NCBI GenBank assembly: GCA_015501605.1
Contig: JADNRZ010000024.1
Location: forward strand, 705,459 to 769,458
Direction: 5' to 3'
DNA from: Panaeolus papilionaceus
Lineage: Eukaryota; Basidiomycota; Agaricomycetes; Agaricales
Length of the DNA: 64,000 bases
Below the pieces are notes generated by a model. That model had not been told where the DNA came from. It worked only from the letters and a program-made list of their open reading frames with translations, and did not search any database. Each line of letters opens with the position of its first letter. The first letter of the stretch is position 1. The position numbers and the translations under genes are program-made. Positions 11,478 through 24,160 of the stretch are shown here, in pieces.

Positions 11478-13203
11478 ATGGATAACGATCCACTCAAACA
11501 CGCACCCAACCACCAGAACCTACCTCAGAACCTCATGTCCCTACCACAAGAACCCGCTACAACCCAACCCCTTCTGGGGACATCTCCCTCAAACCCTACT
11601 ACGCCTGCGAGAGGAGACAAACACAAGAAAACGGAAGCCACAACTTCCCTCTCCGAAAAGAAAAACGCTGCCTCCACCGCTTTCCGTAAAAAGATGACGC
11701 TGACAGGAGCCGAAACTCGACGAACAAACAGGGAAGCTGCAATGAATGTAGATGGATCCATAGGTAAGCCCGGTCCAAAATACCCCAAACCAGTATACTC
11801 ACCTCTCCTGAACCGGAAACAGAGCTCCCGCCGACCCAACCCAACGAGAGCCTAGCCGAAGACCAGGATCAAACCCCTGAACCAGAGACAACTGGCGAAG
11901 GCGGGGAAAACGATCAACAAACACTAGCAGAAGCCGCCAAGGATGGTGAGGAGAACTACGAAGTAGATGACAAAATCATCGAGGACTACATCTCAAACCG
12001 AGAAGCTCACTCAGTAAGCAACCCACCCCACCGAGAATATGAAAAAACTCTAACCCACACTCAGACCCCTGCCCCTCCCGACAACATCAATCCACGCATG
12101 TCTCCTTCTCCCCCCCCACTATCACAAACCACCACCTCTTCCACCCCGCACCCAAAGGAGGATGGCCAGATGCACCCATCACGTGACACTTCCTATATCG
12201 CGGTACCAACAGGGTAATGTTCGCTCTCTGGGGTGAAGAACCCAACCCAAAGATTGTCGCATACATCTATGGAGACGGCCCACAACGAGACAGATTCCGA
12301 CAGAGAACCCTCATTAGAACAGCCGTCCAAAAGTTCATCCCCGACTCCAACCCGAATGTCCAACACGCAGTCCCCTTCTATCAACGAGACATCCCCTACA
12401 CTCCAGCCTCCCCTCACCTAATCAACAACATCACCACCTCACAAGCCGCCATACTCCTCGAAACGAAGATGCTCGTCACAGACGAAGCCGCTATCTTCTT
12501 CAAGGAGTTCCTCCCCACCCCAACCAGCGACGCTTTCATCATTGAAAACTACGCATCGGATGTAGACAAAGAAGGCGAAGACGATGTCAAGGAGATGATC
12601 CAAGCATGCTTCAAGGGTCAAATGGCGAGGTACTTCCCCAAGCTCCTTATCAAAGACCAAGTCAATGACAACCTCGAGGGCTTTCGCGCCGCGGCTGAAG
12701 AAGACACCCCCGCTGCCCTAGAAAGGGCCTTCTACAGCATTATGGACTCTGTCGAAGTCTCAGGCGCCATGATCCCACACCACTCTGGCTATGACTGACC
12801 CATCTTTGCTATAAAGATGAAAACCCCCACCCTTAAGCATGACGCCCACGAAGCATGGATCCAAGCCCTGTGCAGCCTCCAGTACTATGGACAAGCAGGC
12901 ATGGGAGACGCCAAACCCTCATACAACTGCAACCTATGCAAGAGCATCAACCACCTTGAAATGGGCTGCCCATTCCCCTCTATCCCTAACTTTCCCGCCC
13001 CCTTCTACAAAAAAGGAAACCAAAAGGCGCCAAAAACAGACACACCCCCACCCAACACCAAGCCGGAGACACCTATGACATTCTCCGCCCTGTTCCCCGA
13101 CCTTGCCAAAAACAAAAAAGACTCCGGGAGTGGGAAGGACAAGGGAAGAAAGCCGAAAGGCCGTGATGGAAAGGGTGAGCGTGCATTGAAGCGCAAGCCC
13201 TAG
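11478..13203 (+). pseudogene. LINE ORF1 (gag-like, CCHC zinc knuckle), degenerate
   Basis: RNA-binding ORF1 protein of the LINE. The N-terminal part (11478-11855) is Pro/Thr/Ser-rich, then the frame shifts into an acidic stretch (about 11800-12210). The main domain starts near 12217 with FALWGEEPNPKIVAY and includes RDIPYTPASPHL. Frame is open to a TGA at 12796-12798, where context (SGYD stop PIFAIK) suggests a mutated Trp codon, and then continues in the same frame to 13203. The C-terminal knuckle CNLCKSINHLEMGC fits CX2CX4HX4C, followed by a basic Lys/Gly-rich tail. The shift near 11.8 kb might hide an intron, but I could not place one. Confidence 0.7.
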
Positions 13204-13511
13204 TTGATTTGTAGCCACCCACCCCACATCTCCGCATACATACATACCACCCCCACTCACTATAAATTAATACCAAAGTAATATACACTTTATCTCCTGC
13301 CCCCGAACACAGATCTGAGCCAAACCAAAAATACCTACATTTGAAAATAAATATAAGGCACTAAACAAGACGATCCAGCTCCGAAAGACTAAATCCAGAA
13401 TACCCTCCAGCCTACAGTAAAAGGTCAAGAACAGACACAAAGCCAATACTCTCAGCGCTAGCAACGCCCAAGAGTGGCACCCCCTGCTACCCCCTCCCCC
13501 CAATAATAACC

Positions 13512-16500
13512 ATGAATATGACTGAAAACCCCATCATTCAAAGCGTGCATAGTCTGCTCCTCCCAACCCCAAGCCCTATCGACCTCCCCAGTGCAGGAGG
13601 AGGCGTTAGCTCACCTGCAGATCAGATGAACCATGCCTCCAATGATAGCCCTGGAAGGTCACAAAGCAGGAATGCACGTATCGCTAACACAACACTCACA
13701 ACAACACAAACACTGTTACCCACACAAACTTCGGACACCACCGAAACTGAACTCTATAATGAAATAATGAGAGACAAGAGTGAAACAAACAGCCCCCCAC
13801 TGGCAAACTCGAGCAATAATGCTAACACTACTGATACCATACATGAAAGAGCAGAAATAACACCAGCTGGAAGAAGGAGGCAACCAGGCTTCAAACGCAC
13901 CAAGGCACATATAAATGTATTCACATTCAATATGAACGGAGGAGGGACCCCCTCCATGGACCCGAAATGGGACCACATTAACCAAATGATGAGAGATTTC
14001 AAACTGGGAGCTGGAGCCATCCAAGAAACACACCTATCGGAAGAAAGAGTCATGGATCTCGAAACCCGATACCCACGAATCAAAATCTTTAACTCGCAAA
14101 ACCCTGAGCGCCTAAACTCAAAAGGGGTTGTGATCTGCCTGAATAAACTCCTCACCAGGGCAGACGATGCCACCAAGATAGACCTCATACCTGGAAGAGC
14201 CATTTTAGTGAAGCTACCATGGAGCCGACTAGGCACCACATTAAATATAATAGGAATTTACGCACCTAACACCCCTGACGAACAGATCACATTCTGGACT
14301 GAACTCTATGACAAAATAATTGAACTCGGAAGACCAAACGCTCCTGACATCATGCTAGGTGACTTCAATATCGTCGAAAATGTGATAGATAGACTGCCAC
14401 AAAATAGGCATGATAACCAAACAGCTGTAGAAAAACTACAAACCCTAAGAGAAAGATATGACCTAATAGACCAGTGGAGAAACGAGAACCCACACACCAA
14501 GGAGTTCACATACAAACAACTACGAGAAAACAATGCATCACACTCGAGAATAGACCGAATCTACCTGAATAGAAACCTAACAGATAAGTGTTTTGAGTGG
14601 AATACACACCATACCGGGATCCCAAGTGACCACAAGATGGTTAGAGTTAAAATAGAGATACCCAATATGCCATATATTGGAACAGGAAGGTGGGCAATGC
14701 CCAACTACATCTTGAAAGACAGAGAAGCGATCAAGGAATTCAAGAAGCTGGGCATGGTAGCTCTAAATAGAATTAAAAACCAAAATAACGAACATACTAC
14801 AGCTCGGGACTACAACGAAAACCCAAACAAAATGAGTATACAGGAAATCCATGAAGAGTTTAAAAGAAATGTACGCACAAAAGCAAGAGACATGGCCCGA
14901 GTAAAGGCACCAAAAATACGAAAAGCAATCCAAGATAAACAAATAGAATTAAAACAAATCCTCAATGAGAGAAGAGACCAGATGCCGAACACAAACGAGA
15001 GACCAGACGTGGTTGGGAACAGAATACAACAAGCATCCATACTCGAAGAAGAGCTTAAAGAACTATATAGGCTAATGCACAATAACACCAGAGAAAACAT
15101 AAATGCCAAATTCAGTCGAGAGGCGGAAACAATATGCAAATCCTGGATTGCAGCAAATAGAGACAAGAAACCGAGAGACACACTATACAAGATGAAACGC
15201 CCAAATACAAACCCCCCACAATACACAACAAAGTCAAGTGAAATGGCAGACATTGCCTCAAACTATCACTGCGACCTACAAGTAAAAGACATACAAGAAG
15301 AAAACACCGAAGAGAACCAGAGGATAAGAGAGAACGAAGTAGATAAATGTCTAAACATTCTCAAGTCAAAACTCACAGATGACAACCATGAGAAGATGAA
15401 ACCAATCATAAATAAAAATGAAATTGAAAGAGCGATTAGAGACCTCCCAAATGGAAAATCCCCTGGATTGGACGGACTCCCTAGAGAATTCTACATGACA
15501 CTACTAGAAGAGCATTACCGAGATAGTAAAGATAAAGACGAGACCCAAACCACAAGGGAACCAGACCCTGGACAGACAGAAGACGAGAACCCAACATTTG
15601 ACATAAAAGAGTACCTTGCAATACTTTTCAAGGAAATACAAGAAGAAGGAACAAATAGTAGATCAAATTTCTCTATAGGATGGATGTGCCCTATATACAA
15701 GAAGAACGACAGAACTGACATAGCCAACTACAGACCCATCACAGTCCTTAACACTGACTACAAAATCCTAACACGAGCGATAACCTCACGATTGAGTGAA
15801 GTGGTCGGAAGCATCATACATAAAGACCAGGCAGGATTTATGAAGGGAAGGCGAATCGAAGACCATACAGACCTTGTACACCTCCTAACATACCTATGTG
15901 AATCAAGAGAAGAAGACAGAGCAATCCTCTGCCTCGATCAAGAAAAAGCATATGACAAAATAAGACACGACTTCCTATGGAAGTCACTAAAGAAGTTCAA
16001 TTTCCCAGAAGAATTCATTAACACTGTTCAACACCTCTACTCAAATGCAGAAACCTCGGTAATCATAAACGGCGTAAAAAGCAACAAATTTAAAATAACA
16101 TGAGGTGTAAGACAGGGAGATCCCCTCTCATGCCTACTGTTCAACTTAGCCATTGAATCCTTAGCGGAAAGCATTAGAAGTGCACCACTAAAAGGCATAA
16201 AAATCGGAGATGATGAAAGGATTATCGCATCCCTATTCGCTGACGACACCACCGTCTACCTATCAAAAGATGACAGTATAGACGACCTATTTAAAATCCT
16301 CGATAAATGGTGTAAAGCCTCTGGAGCCAAATTCAATATAACGAAAACTGAAATAATACCACTAGGATCAGAGGAAGCCCGAAGAGACTTTGCCGCGTCT
16401 CGTAAACTAAACGAAAGCCAGAATGAAATAGACCCGAACATCCACATCGCAGGAGACGGAGAGGCCGTACGAGTGCTAGGAGCGTGGATGGGATATAAAA

Positions 16501-18215
16501 TCGATCACAACACAATCTAGAATAAAATCATTGACGAAATAAACATAATCCTGAATAAATGGGAACGGGGACACCCCACCCAAGAAGGACGACGATTAGT
16601 CATAAACATGTATGTTGGAGGAAAAACACAGTACCTAGCAAGGGTCCAAGGCATGCCAAAAAGCATAGAAACACGACTAGAAAAAATTATCCGAAACTTC
16701 ATGTGGGGTAACGACTCCAGCGGTATGTCACCACCTATTGGAACCGCAACCCTACAAGAAGGACACGAAAATGGAGGAAGGAAGCTACTTGACATTCAGG
16801 CCAGAAACGAAGCCATAGAACTCACCAAACTAAGAACATACCTAAAACCAGAAGAAGAGAGACCAGCATGGACGAAGATCGCAGACGAATTAATAAGTAA
16901 AAGTGTGCCAGAGTCCTCCAGATCAAAAGACCCAAGTGTGCAGAACAACGCCTTCCTACAGACATGGGAACCAGGTAAAGGGCACAAATGCAACCTACCC
17001 GGACAACTGAAAAACATGATGAAGGTGGCGAGAAAATACAATGTTGAATACGACCCACCTAAAATGACACAAGACATCATGCTTGCTCTACCAATATGGT
17101 ACCATAAAGGCCTCAAAAAAGAAATACATCTCCCCACAGAAGGAACAATAGCGAAAACATGCATGAGAAAGAAACATAATATTGAAACAGTAGAACAGAT
17201 GCTCCACCTAGCAGACAAACTAAACGAGGCAACAGAACACAGACACACCAACGAGTGTGAGTGCGACACCTGCATGGATATTGAAAACAAAACAGGATGC
17301 GCAACACCCCATACCTGCATGAGACTAGCAAACAGGTGGATAGATGCGCTCCTACCAAAATGGAACCCTCGCACCAACACTGAAAACGAAGAAAACCAAA
17401 CCACGCTAATTACACAGATAAGACCAGAGCACCTAACAATGGCAACCCATGGAATCATCCCGCCAACAGTCTTCCACCCAGATACAACGATCAAGGGAAG
17501 AGCAGAGGGATATAGAGCCCTTGCAACGACAAACTACGAAGAAACACTGGAAGAACATAACTCACCATCAAACCAAAACATGGGAGACCATAACGAAACA
17601 GAAAACCCAAGCAAAAACGAATGAGTCGAGATCGCAACTGAAATCATAAACGAAGGATACCACAACACTGAAATCCGAGCAACAATATGGTTTGGCACCA
17701 ATGATGAACGGAATCAGAGCATAAAACTAAGTGGAAGCTACCTCAGGAAAATAACAGGAGAATTAACAGCAGTAACCATAGCCGCAACAAAAGCAAGAGA
17801 AGGAAAACTCACGATTATGACCAGGACAAATGAAATAGCAACAGCGCTCGGAGAAGAGGCAAAAAAGAGAGAAAGGAACGACTTCATGGGAACAGACTAT
17901 GCCAACGTATGGAGAAAAGTGCTCAGTACCCTCAGAATGCGCAAAGGTACAACAATACTCACACCAAACCCATGCCCAAATGCTACAGCAGCCCTCCAGA
18001 ACGAAAATGCACCACAAGAGATAGTCGATCTACACAAGATCAGAGTAGGATCAGCGAATGAAATCAAAGGAATACAACTGTACCATGCAACACAAGCAAC
18101 CCTATACAAAGGGATAAGAAGACACAACGAACTTAAAGCAAGACAAAAGAACTCGAAGAACATGAGGGAAAGACACCAAAGAACCATGCTGGCACAAGAT
18201 GTATCACAACCTTGT
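13512..18215 (+). pseudogene. LINE ORF2, 5' part: endonuclease, reverse transcriptase, RNase H
   Basis: One reading frame with three premature stops: TGA 16101-16103 (before GVRQGDPLS, where Arg is expected), TAG 16518-16520 (probably from Trp) and TGA 17622-17624. APE-type endonuclease at about 13.91-14.65 kb: NMNGGG, IQETHL, GIYAPN, LGDFNIV, SDHKMV. Reverse transcriptase at about 15.42-16.4 kb: GKSPGLDGLPREFY, ANYRPITVLN, AGFMKGRR, LDQEKAYDKI, GVRQGDPLS and the catalytic FADD. A thumb-like region with C and H clusters follows, then an RNase H-like part near 17.64-17.95 kb (ATIWFGTNDERNQSIKL, GELTAVTIAA). The ORF breaks at about 18215, where the Crypton-like element begins, and resumes at about 24242. 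Confidence 0.85.
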
Positions 18216-18266
18216 GAGCTGCCCGGGCAGGGTGGTGACCTGCCTCACGTGACCTGGGCAGGTCAC
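18216..18266. repeat. Left-end repeat cluster of Crypton-like element
   Basis: Contains the 12-bp palindrome CTGCCCGGGCAG (18219-18230) and the interrupted palindrome GTGACCTG-GG-CAGGTCAC (18249-18266). Likely recombinase binding or crossover region by position; this is an inference. Confidence 0.5.
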
Positions 18267-18498
18267 TCCTCACCGGCCCTTCGTCATTGTCGCTTGGTCC
18301 CTCGACGCTCTCCTCCGTCGATAATCGGCGCTTCGGCGGTAGAATACCAGCTAATTAAATTGAAGATATATTTTCAATTATTTATTCCACTTTTGTTCAA
18401 TTTTCGAGTGAATAAATTGATCCTTATTCGACTCATTTAACTAAAAGTACAAAAAAATCAATGAAACAAAGTAAAGTACGTGTGACGACGTTAAGGAA

Positions 18499-20177
18499 CT
18501 AAGCGCGCTCTTGCAATTCATACGGAATCATTTCTCGCGGTGCCCAAATCAAAATGTGTTCACCTCCCGATTTCGGGAGGCCAGCGACATCAAGAAGGTT
18601 GGATATGAATAGAGAGATTCTTGGTTGTGGCACGCGAGAATGCCTCCTCTGCTTCGTCCATCGAAGATTCCGAATGGTGACTTGATGCAATGGAGTCGCC
18701 AATTTAGTATCCGCAGGGCTGTATACGACGAGTGGCTAACGGAAACATCAAAATGATTAACCATGAAATTAGTAACTTCAAGAGATTATAATAGAATATG
18801 AAACTTACAGAATAAAACATTCGAGCGGTGATCGCAGGTAAGACGCGCTTCACAAAGCGCTCTTTCAATGTATTCTCATTTGTCCACCCGAGTTCGTCCT
18901 GGCAAAACACCTTGATGCGAAGAAGTGAGGGTTCGTGGAAGAGGTGCCACCCGGATGCGCTGGGGAGATACCATTCTGGTAAAGTAGCAGAAGTGACGGG
19001 TCGCAGAAGACCCATGAGAACCTCGAGCTTCGGAAAGCCGGATGCATGAAGATCTTGAGCAACGTCGGGGTGACAAGCCTTAAGGCGATGGCGATGGTTG
19101 ATTGTCAGTTCGTTACAAAGACGACCACGCCATTGATTGACAAAATTCTCAAACCTGTCATGGTCTGGATGGCCATCTGGATGATGGCCGAACAAAAAGG
19201 TCCTGGCAGCATCGACGAGCTCGTCACCATAACTGCACCGAGAAAGCTCAGAAGCCGTTTCGAAGCTGCAGTAGCGGCGTGCTGCTTCGTGGACATCAGG
19301 TAACCCTCCACTCAACAGGGAGAAGAGGACAAGTCCCCCTTCTGTAAGTCCCGCACGTTGATGAACTCGATTGCTAGTGTAACGATACACTTCGAGTTCG
19401 TCCTGTGTAGCTTTGTGAACGAATTCACGCAGGTTACTGTTAAAATAATAAATAAGCTAAATGGGAACGACATTCAAAATGGGACATTCACATTATGATA
19501 GCTTGCCTTGCTCCATAGACAAGGGCATCGCAATCATTCGAGATGACACCATCAATAACACCAGCCTGATTGAGCATTACCAGCTCTGTCGTAGCATCGC
19601 CAGGCGCCTATTTGGGATGGGTTAATGGATATAATTTCGTAGACGGCCATGTGGACACTTACACGGTGAATATTAAACCCACAAGCTGAGACAATATCAC
19701 ACACTGCACCTACCCACCACGGACGACGTTCAGACAGCATGGGGTTGTTGCTATCATTCATGGTAGGGTGATGTGGACCATGTAAAACGAACACTACTGT
19801 TGCATGAACCGTAGCATACGCCAGGAGAACACGAAGAAAAATGTAGAGCGTTCCCCCATGACGTTGCCAATGGGTATTTGCTCCCTGGCTCAAAGAAATC
19901 CGACTACATGCAGCGATACATGCACTGTGATAATGGAGCCCAAAGTTGTGATTGAACATCTGGGAATTTAAGGAAGGTCACTTACTTCAAATTAACGCCG
20001 TAGCATGGTACAGTACGGTGCTGACCACTCCTCTCAGCATCTGTCTTCATATTTCTGGCAAGCGCGCTAAGAGAAACGCACTCTTCGGCACGGCGAATTG
20101 CCTAGATTTTGTTTAGCGCCCTTTAAGAACAGTATACCCAGTTAAAGACTCGCCTTCCACAAGTCATGTATAGCCAT
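18499..20177 (-). CDS. XPG/FEN1-like structure-specific nuclease inside Crypton-like element
   Basis: PIN-like nuclease of the RAD2/XPG family, which cuts branched DNA. Multi-exon on minus. A candidate start is ATG at 20177-20175 (MAIHDLW). Next come RRAEECVSLSALARNM and a segment at about 19960-19680 with HHPTMNDSNNPMLSERRPWW. The XPG-I signature lies at about 19505-19612: TELVMLNQAGVIDGV then ISNDCDALVYGA. An exon at 19440-18809 carries GLTEGGLVLFSLLSGG, and the last exon is 18735-18499. The acidic pair usually following LSGG (DYD-like) is not seen here, reading LPDVHEAARRYC instead, so activity is uncertain. The first exon junction is unresolved: its GTCTTT donor is poor and the phase does not fit. 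It starts about 400 bp downstream of the recombinase stop. Confidence 0.6.
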
Positions 20178-20579
20178 CTTGAGACGCTAAACGAAGTAGG
20201 AGTAAGCTGTAATCCGTTGATGGGGTGAATATGATGGTCAATGTCAAACAGTACCAATCCGTTGACCTTGTCTCGAGACCACCTCAGGTATGAACCGTTG
20301 ATGATCTAAAAAAGAATACCGATCATCATGATGGTGCAGTGTCACACATCTTTGCGTTGTCTTTTCTGAAACGGGCAGTTCAGATAACATTACATCACTC
20401 ATCATGGTTAATAAAAATATTAACACTGAGATATGATAACGGTAACCATAAGTGAGCAGTGTCGCGAGTATTCACACATCCCTTCTCAATCTGACTTTTC
20501 AGGTAAACGAATGCATTCAATTTAGATACTAATACAAGGTTAAATCAAGATAAAGGTCCAGTGTAGTGCGACATAATTA

Positions 20580-23500
20580 CTATGATGACGAGAGGGGAGT
20601 TAGAGGAGTCGTACCGCCTCTGAGCATGCATAATGCATGAGCAATAACAGCTTCTGTTGGGGTGGGGTCACCCTTCTTGAGCCCCTTTGTGTTCTGTAAA
20701 TGATCACTGAGCTGTCGCGAGGTTGTGTATTGTGGATACTCATTTGCGAGGAACTGTAGCACCTGCTCTGGGGACTTGTTAAAGCCGGGCAAGTCTACAA
20801 GACTTTGGATCAGTTTGACGACCTTCATTCGACGTGCTGACTCTGTCTGCAGTCGTCCCTGATTTCGCTTCCATCGACTAACCCATAACTCTTGTAAGGT
20901 GACAATAGACATGCGTCCACCAATCCCATCATTGTACTCCTTCCAGACCTCAGGTATCGAGGGTTGTGTTTGCTTCGACGGTTTCCAATACTCGGTGAAA
21001 ATAGGGAGGTACTCGTCATTGATCCATTCGAACTGATGTTGTCTCAGTTGTTCTGGGGAAATTGACTTCTCCAGCTTCGTCACATACGCCATCTGAGCTG
21101 CATGTGTTACTGAACATGTTCGGTCGAGAGGAAATGTACAGTCATAATAGATGTTTCCATTCCCGCTAGCAAAGAAGTCGGAGGTGTTTGCTTGTGAGAG
21201 CACAAATTGAACTGCGCTTGAAGCGCTTGTGCAGCTAGGGGTGAGTGTCATTGATGGAGGTAGTGTGAGTGTGTGGTTGTCATTCGAGTTTGCGGTGTGA
21301 GCAGACACGAATGCAGTGGATGTGGAGGCTTCCTGTTGATTTACGCAGACGCTAAGGTCCACAGGCGCCTCAGGCGCTTGCCATTCTGCTGCAAATTGAG
21401 CGTCAGGTACTGGGTGTTTGGACAAGACCTCAATATCTCGAGGTGATATAGATCGCTCATTAGAGGGCCTTGTGACGAGCGCTGTTCTCGCTCGCTTATT
21501 TGGATGTGGATCTAATAATCAAGTATATGTTTGTATGTTTCAGTGGAATATAAGGCATGATCCAATAACAGCACGCACCCGACGAGAGACTTGTATCTGT
21601 AAATAAATCCACGAGTTGCCTGCGCTTTTGTGGCGGTAAAAGAGTAGAGGTAACGATAAACCCAGCCTTTACGACTTCAACAAACCCATCCATACGCTTG
21701 AGAATAGCGTTGGTTGAGGTTTGAGCATGCTGGTAATGTTGTTCGTGCTTCTGAAACGTTGTGTTCATCGCTCCCTTGAAAGTTGAAGCAACTTGGTGTG
21801 GCAGATTTTGGAGCTGAAGACGATCGTTCTCCTCTGCATCACGAATGATCTGTGCTGACATGGTTGCAAACTCGTGAAATTGGGTTGAATTAAATGGTGC
21901 AAATCTAAAGACTGGGGCGTCAGGATGCTCCTGGTAGAGGACGGCACAGTCTTGAAGGAGCGTTCGTCGGAAACAAAGCAGGAGATTAAGTACATTGACT
22001 AATGCAGCATCTTGAGCCTTACTCCCGTTCTTTTTCTGACGAATACTCAGAGCTTCGAGCTCCTTCTCAACCCATGGGAACAACTGTGACATTAGCTCGG
22101 CAGGAGGATCTATGGTGTATAGTTAATTACTGAAATAATTTCTGAGAACAAAGCATTACGCACCAATGGCATCACGCGCAATAAAATATGACTCCAGTCG
22201 ATGTCCGTTGAACCCAGCGCTTGCCACCATAGCTTGGATTGGAAGCGCGCGATTGTAAACTTGAAACGATCCAGGTTGCGACCAGATTCCAAGAGCTCGC
22301 ACGCTATCTGGTGATGCCCCATTTGAAATCGCAGTTGTAGCACTAAATCCCCGCCCGGCATGAGTAGCCTTTGCAAATGCTAGCTCTAGCAGCTCCTTCA
22401 ATTCATTAAATTGTGTTCGGTGATCTTTGATTTGATGGATAGGTTATTAGCAGAGACTCGGAACGACCAAATATGTGTAGACTTACTTTCAGCAGACATA
22501 GGGCTATACTCATCGTTTTGACCTGGGAATAAAACAATGCGATACCATTGCCTATAGCCAAACTCCTCTGTCGCTTCCTTGTGTTCGTACTGAGGGATGA
22601 AGTCGTCGAATGGAAAATGTTTGAGGATGTGAAACCGAGAGAATAGATACAGGGAAAGGGCGGCAATAGGGCAACGATGTACATCAAGGTGACGAAGGGC
22701 GGCGTAGCGATCAATCCGACCGAAGGTATTTGTCTTCCCCTGATTGCTGAGGACTGTGAGAGCCTGCAAGTCCAATTGAGCGCTAGTTTGTGATGTGACA
22801 TAATGTGAGACGGCTTACCTGAACAGAGCACCCAGGGCCGATATCAAGCATTGGGACATTATCGAATTGGATATCCGAGAGGAGGATAGAGCGGGTATCA
22901 TCACCACGAAGCGCCATTGCTGTTGTAAATAGCAGCATTGCACGGTTACGAAGGGAGGTATGGATGTTGATTCTCTTTTTCCCGTTGGGGCGACAGAGTT
23001 GTTCCTTCGTCATTTGTATAAGCTCAGCCTCAGTAAAAGTATCTATAATTTAATTCATTGAGTTCTATTAGGAGCTTCAGAAAGTTAACTATAGACGTAC
23101 CTGAGATAGCGCCTTCGGCCTTCATCTTTTGGACCTTATCATTTCGCTTGGGCTCCCTAGCCTTAGCGGCTTTCTCAATCACCTTGACTTCAGGGTAGTC
23201 TCGTAGTCGGATGTGCGATTCCGGATTGGCCAGATATTCTGGGTGTCGCTGGCGCTCTAATCGTGCTGACTCCAGTGCACTGATTGCTTGCTGGATTGCG
23301 CTTCTTCCTACCGTTGTATTCGGCAACTCCTTTGAACCGGATTTCTGATGTTTTAATGTTAGTCATGATAAACATGAAATAGTCAAGACTTTACCTTCTG
23401 TCGTTGGCTTTCATACTTTAGAAAGATACATGCTTTCTTTGGTGTGATAGGGTGTGGTTCTCTGTCTTGAGTGTCGTATGGTTCATTATTCGCGATGGCT

Positions 23501-23883
23501 TCTTCTTCACGTCGCTTCTGGTCTTTGATCCAAAAGTCCTTATACCTTTCAAGAATGCGACTGTATGCGAGGTCGGTCCCTTTATTTGCTCGGTACTCTT
23601 GTCGAAGTTCGGCATCGTACTCAATGACCTCTTTGCTGAGGACATCATCACTAAGCTCTGGCATTGGAATTAAACCGGAAAAGATATCGGATTCGTTTTT
23701 GACTGAGGCTGTATGAGCGTGATGTGTTGAGCGAAGATGTTTAACCTGTTGGTTTGAAGTGGACGAGAGAACTTCATTGTAAGAGTCTTTTATAGGGTGA
23801 ATGTGACGAGTGGCTTCAAGCGTACCATTGTTGCAGACTTCATTGTCCGGTATTTCAGGTTGATGTGCCCGTTTTGGTGACAA
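20580..23883 (-). CDS. Crypton-type tyrosine recombinase with GCR1_C-like DNA-binding domain
   Basis: Site-specific recombinase expected to move the element. Exons on minus: about 23883-23395, 23344-23101, 23042-22819, 22763-22487, 22424-22164, 22109-21579, 21511-20580; these junctions are GT/AG and keep frame. The start is unresolved: frame is open to 23883, but that codon is TTG and an upstream exon is possible. Catalytic candidates are Arg in ALRGDDTRSILLSD (exon 3), His and Arg in ATHAGRGFSA, and Tyr in FQVYNRALP (exon 5), giving the R...HxxR...Y set. After a linker with a nuclear-localisation-like NKRART, the last exon holds a GCR1_C-like part with VWKEYNDGIGGRMSI, LQELWVSRWKRNQG and ESARRMKVVKLIQSL. 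Fungal Cryptons are known to combine these two domains. Confidence 0.75.
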
Positions 23884-24160
23884 GTTGGCTGGGTAGTGTG
23901 CCGGTAGTGATTTCGTACCTCAGTATGATGCTCAGAAGAAAGATTATGGTCTGAATAATATTCATAATTGGGATGAACAACATAGGAAGGTTCAAGCAAA
24001 GCTCTCAGTTCAGCGTGCGTTCTGAACCCCTATCTGGAAGCAGCGCGCGTCGCGCAACAGACTAATTAAACTCAGGCGTGGGACCTTTCGGATACGATAG
24101 CCGGATGGTCCGGGCGAAAACAATAAATAGATTCTAATATACGTTGAACAATGGGAGCAA

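Noticed and set aside
16796..17494. Antisense ORFs in the LINE, also 13754-14239, 14810-15253 and 24694-25179
   Set aside because: Shadows of ORF2, whose A-rich coding strand gives few stops on the complement.
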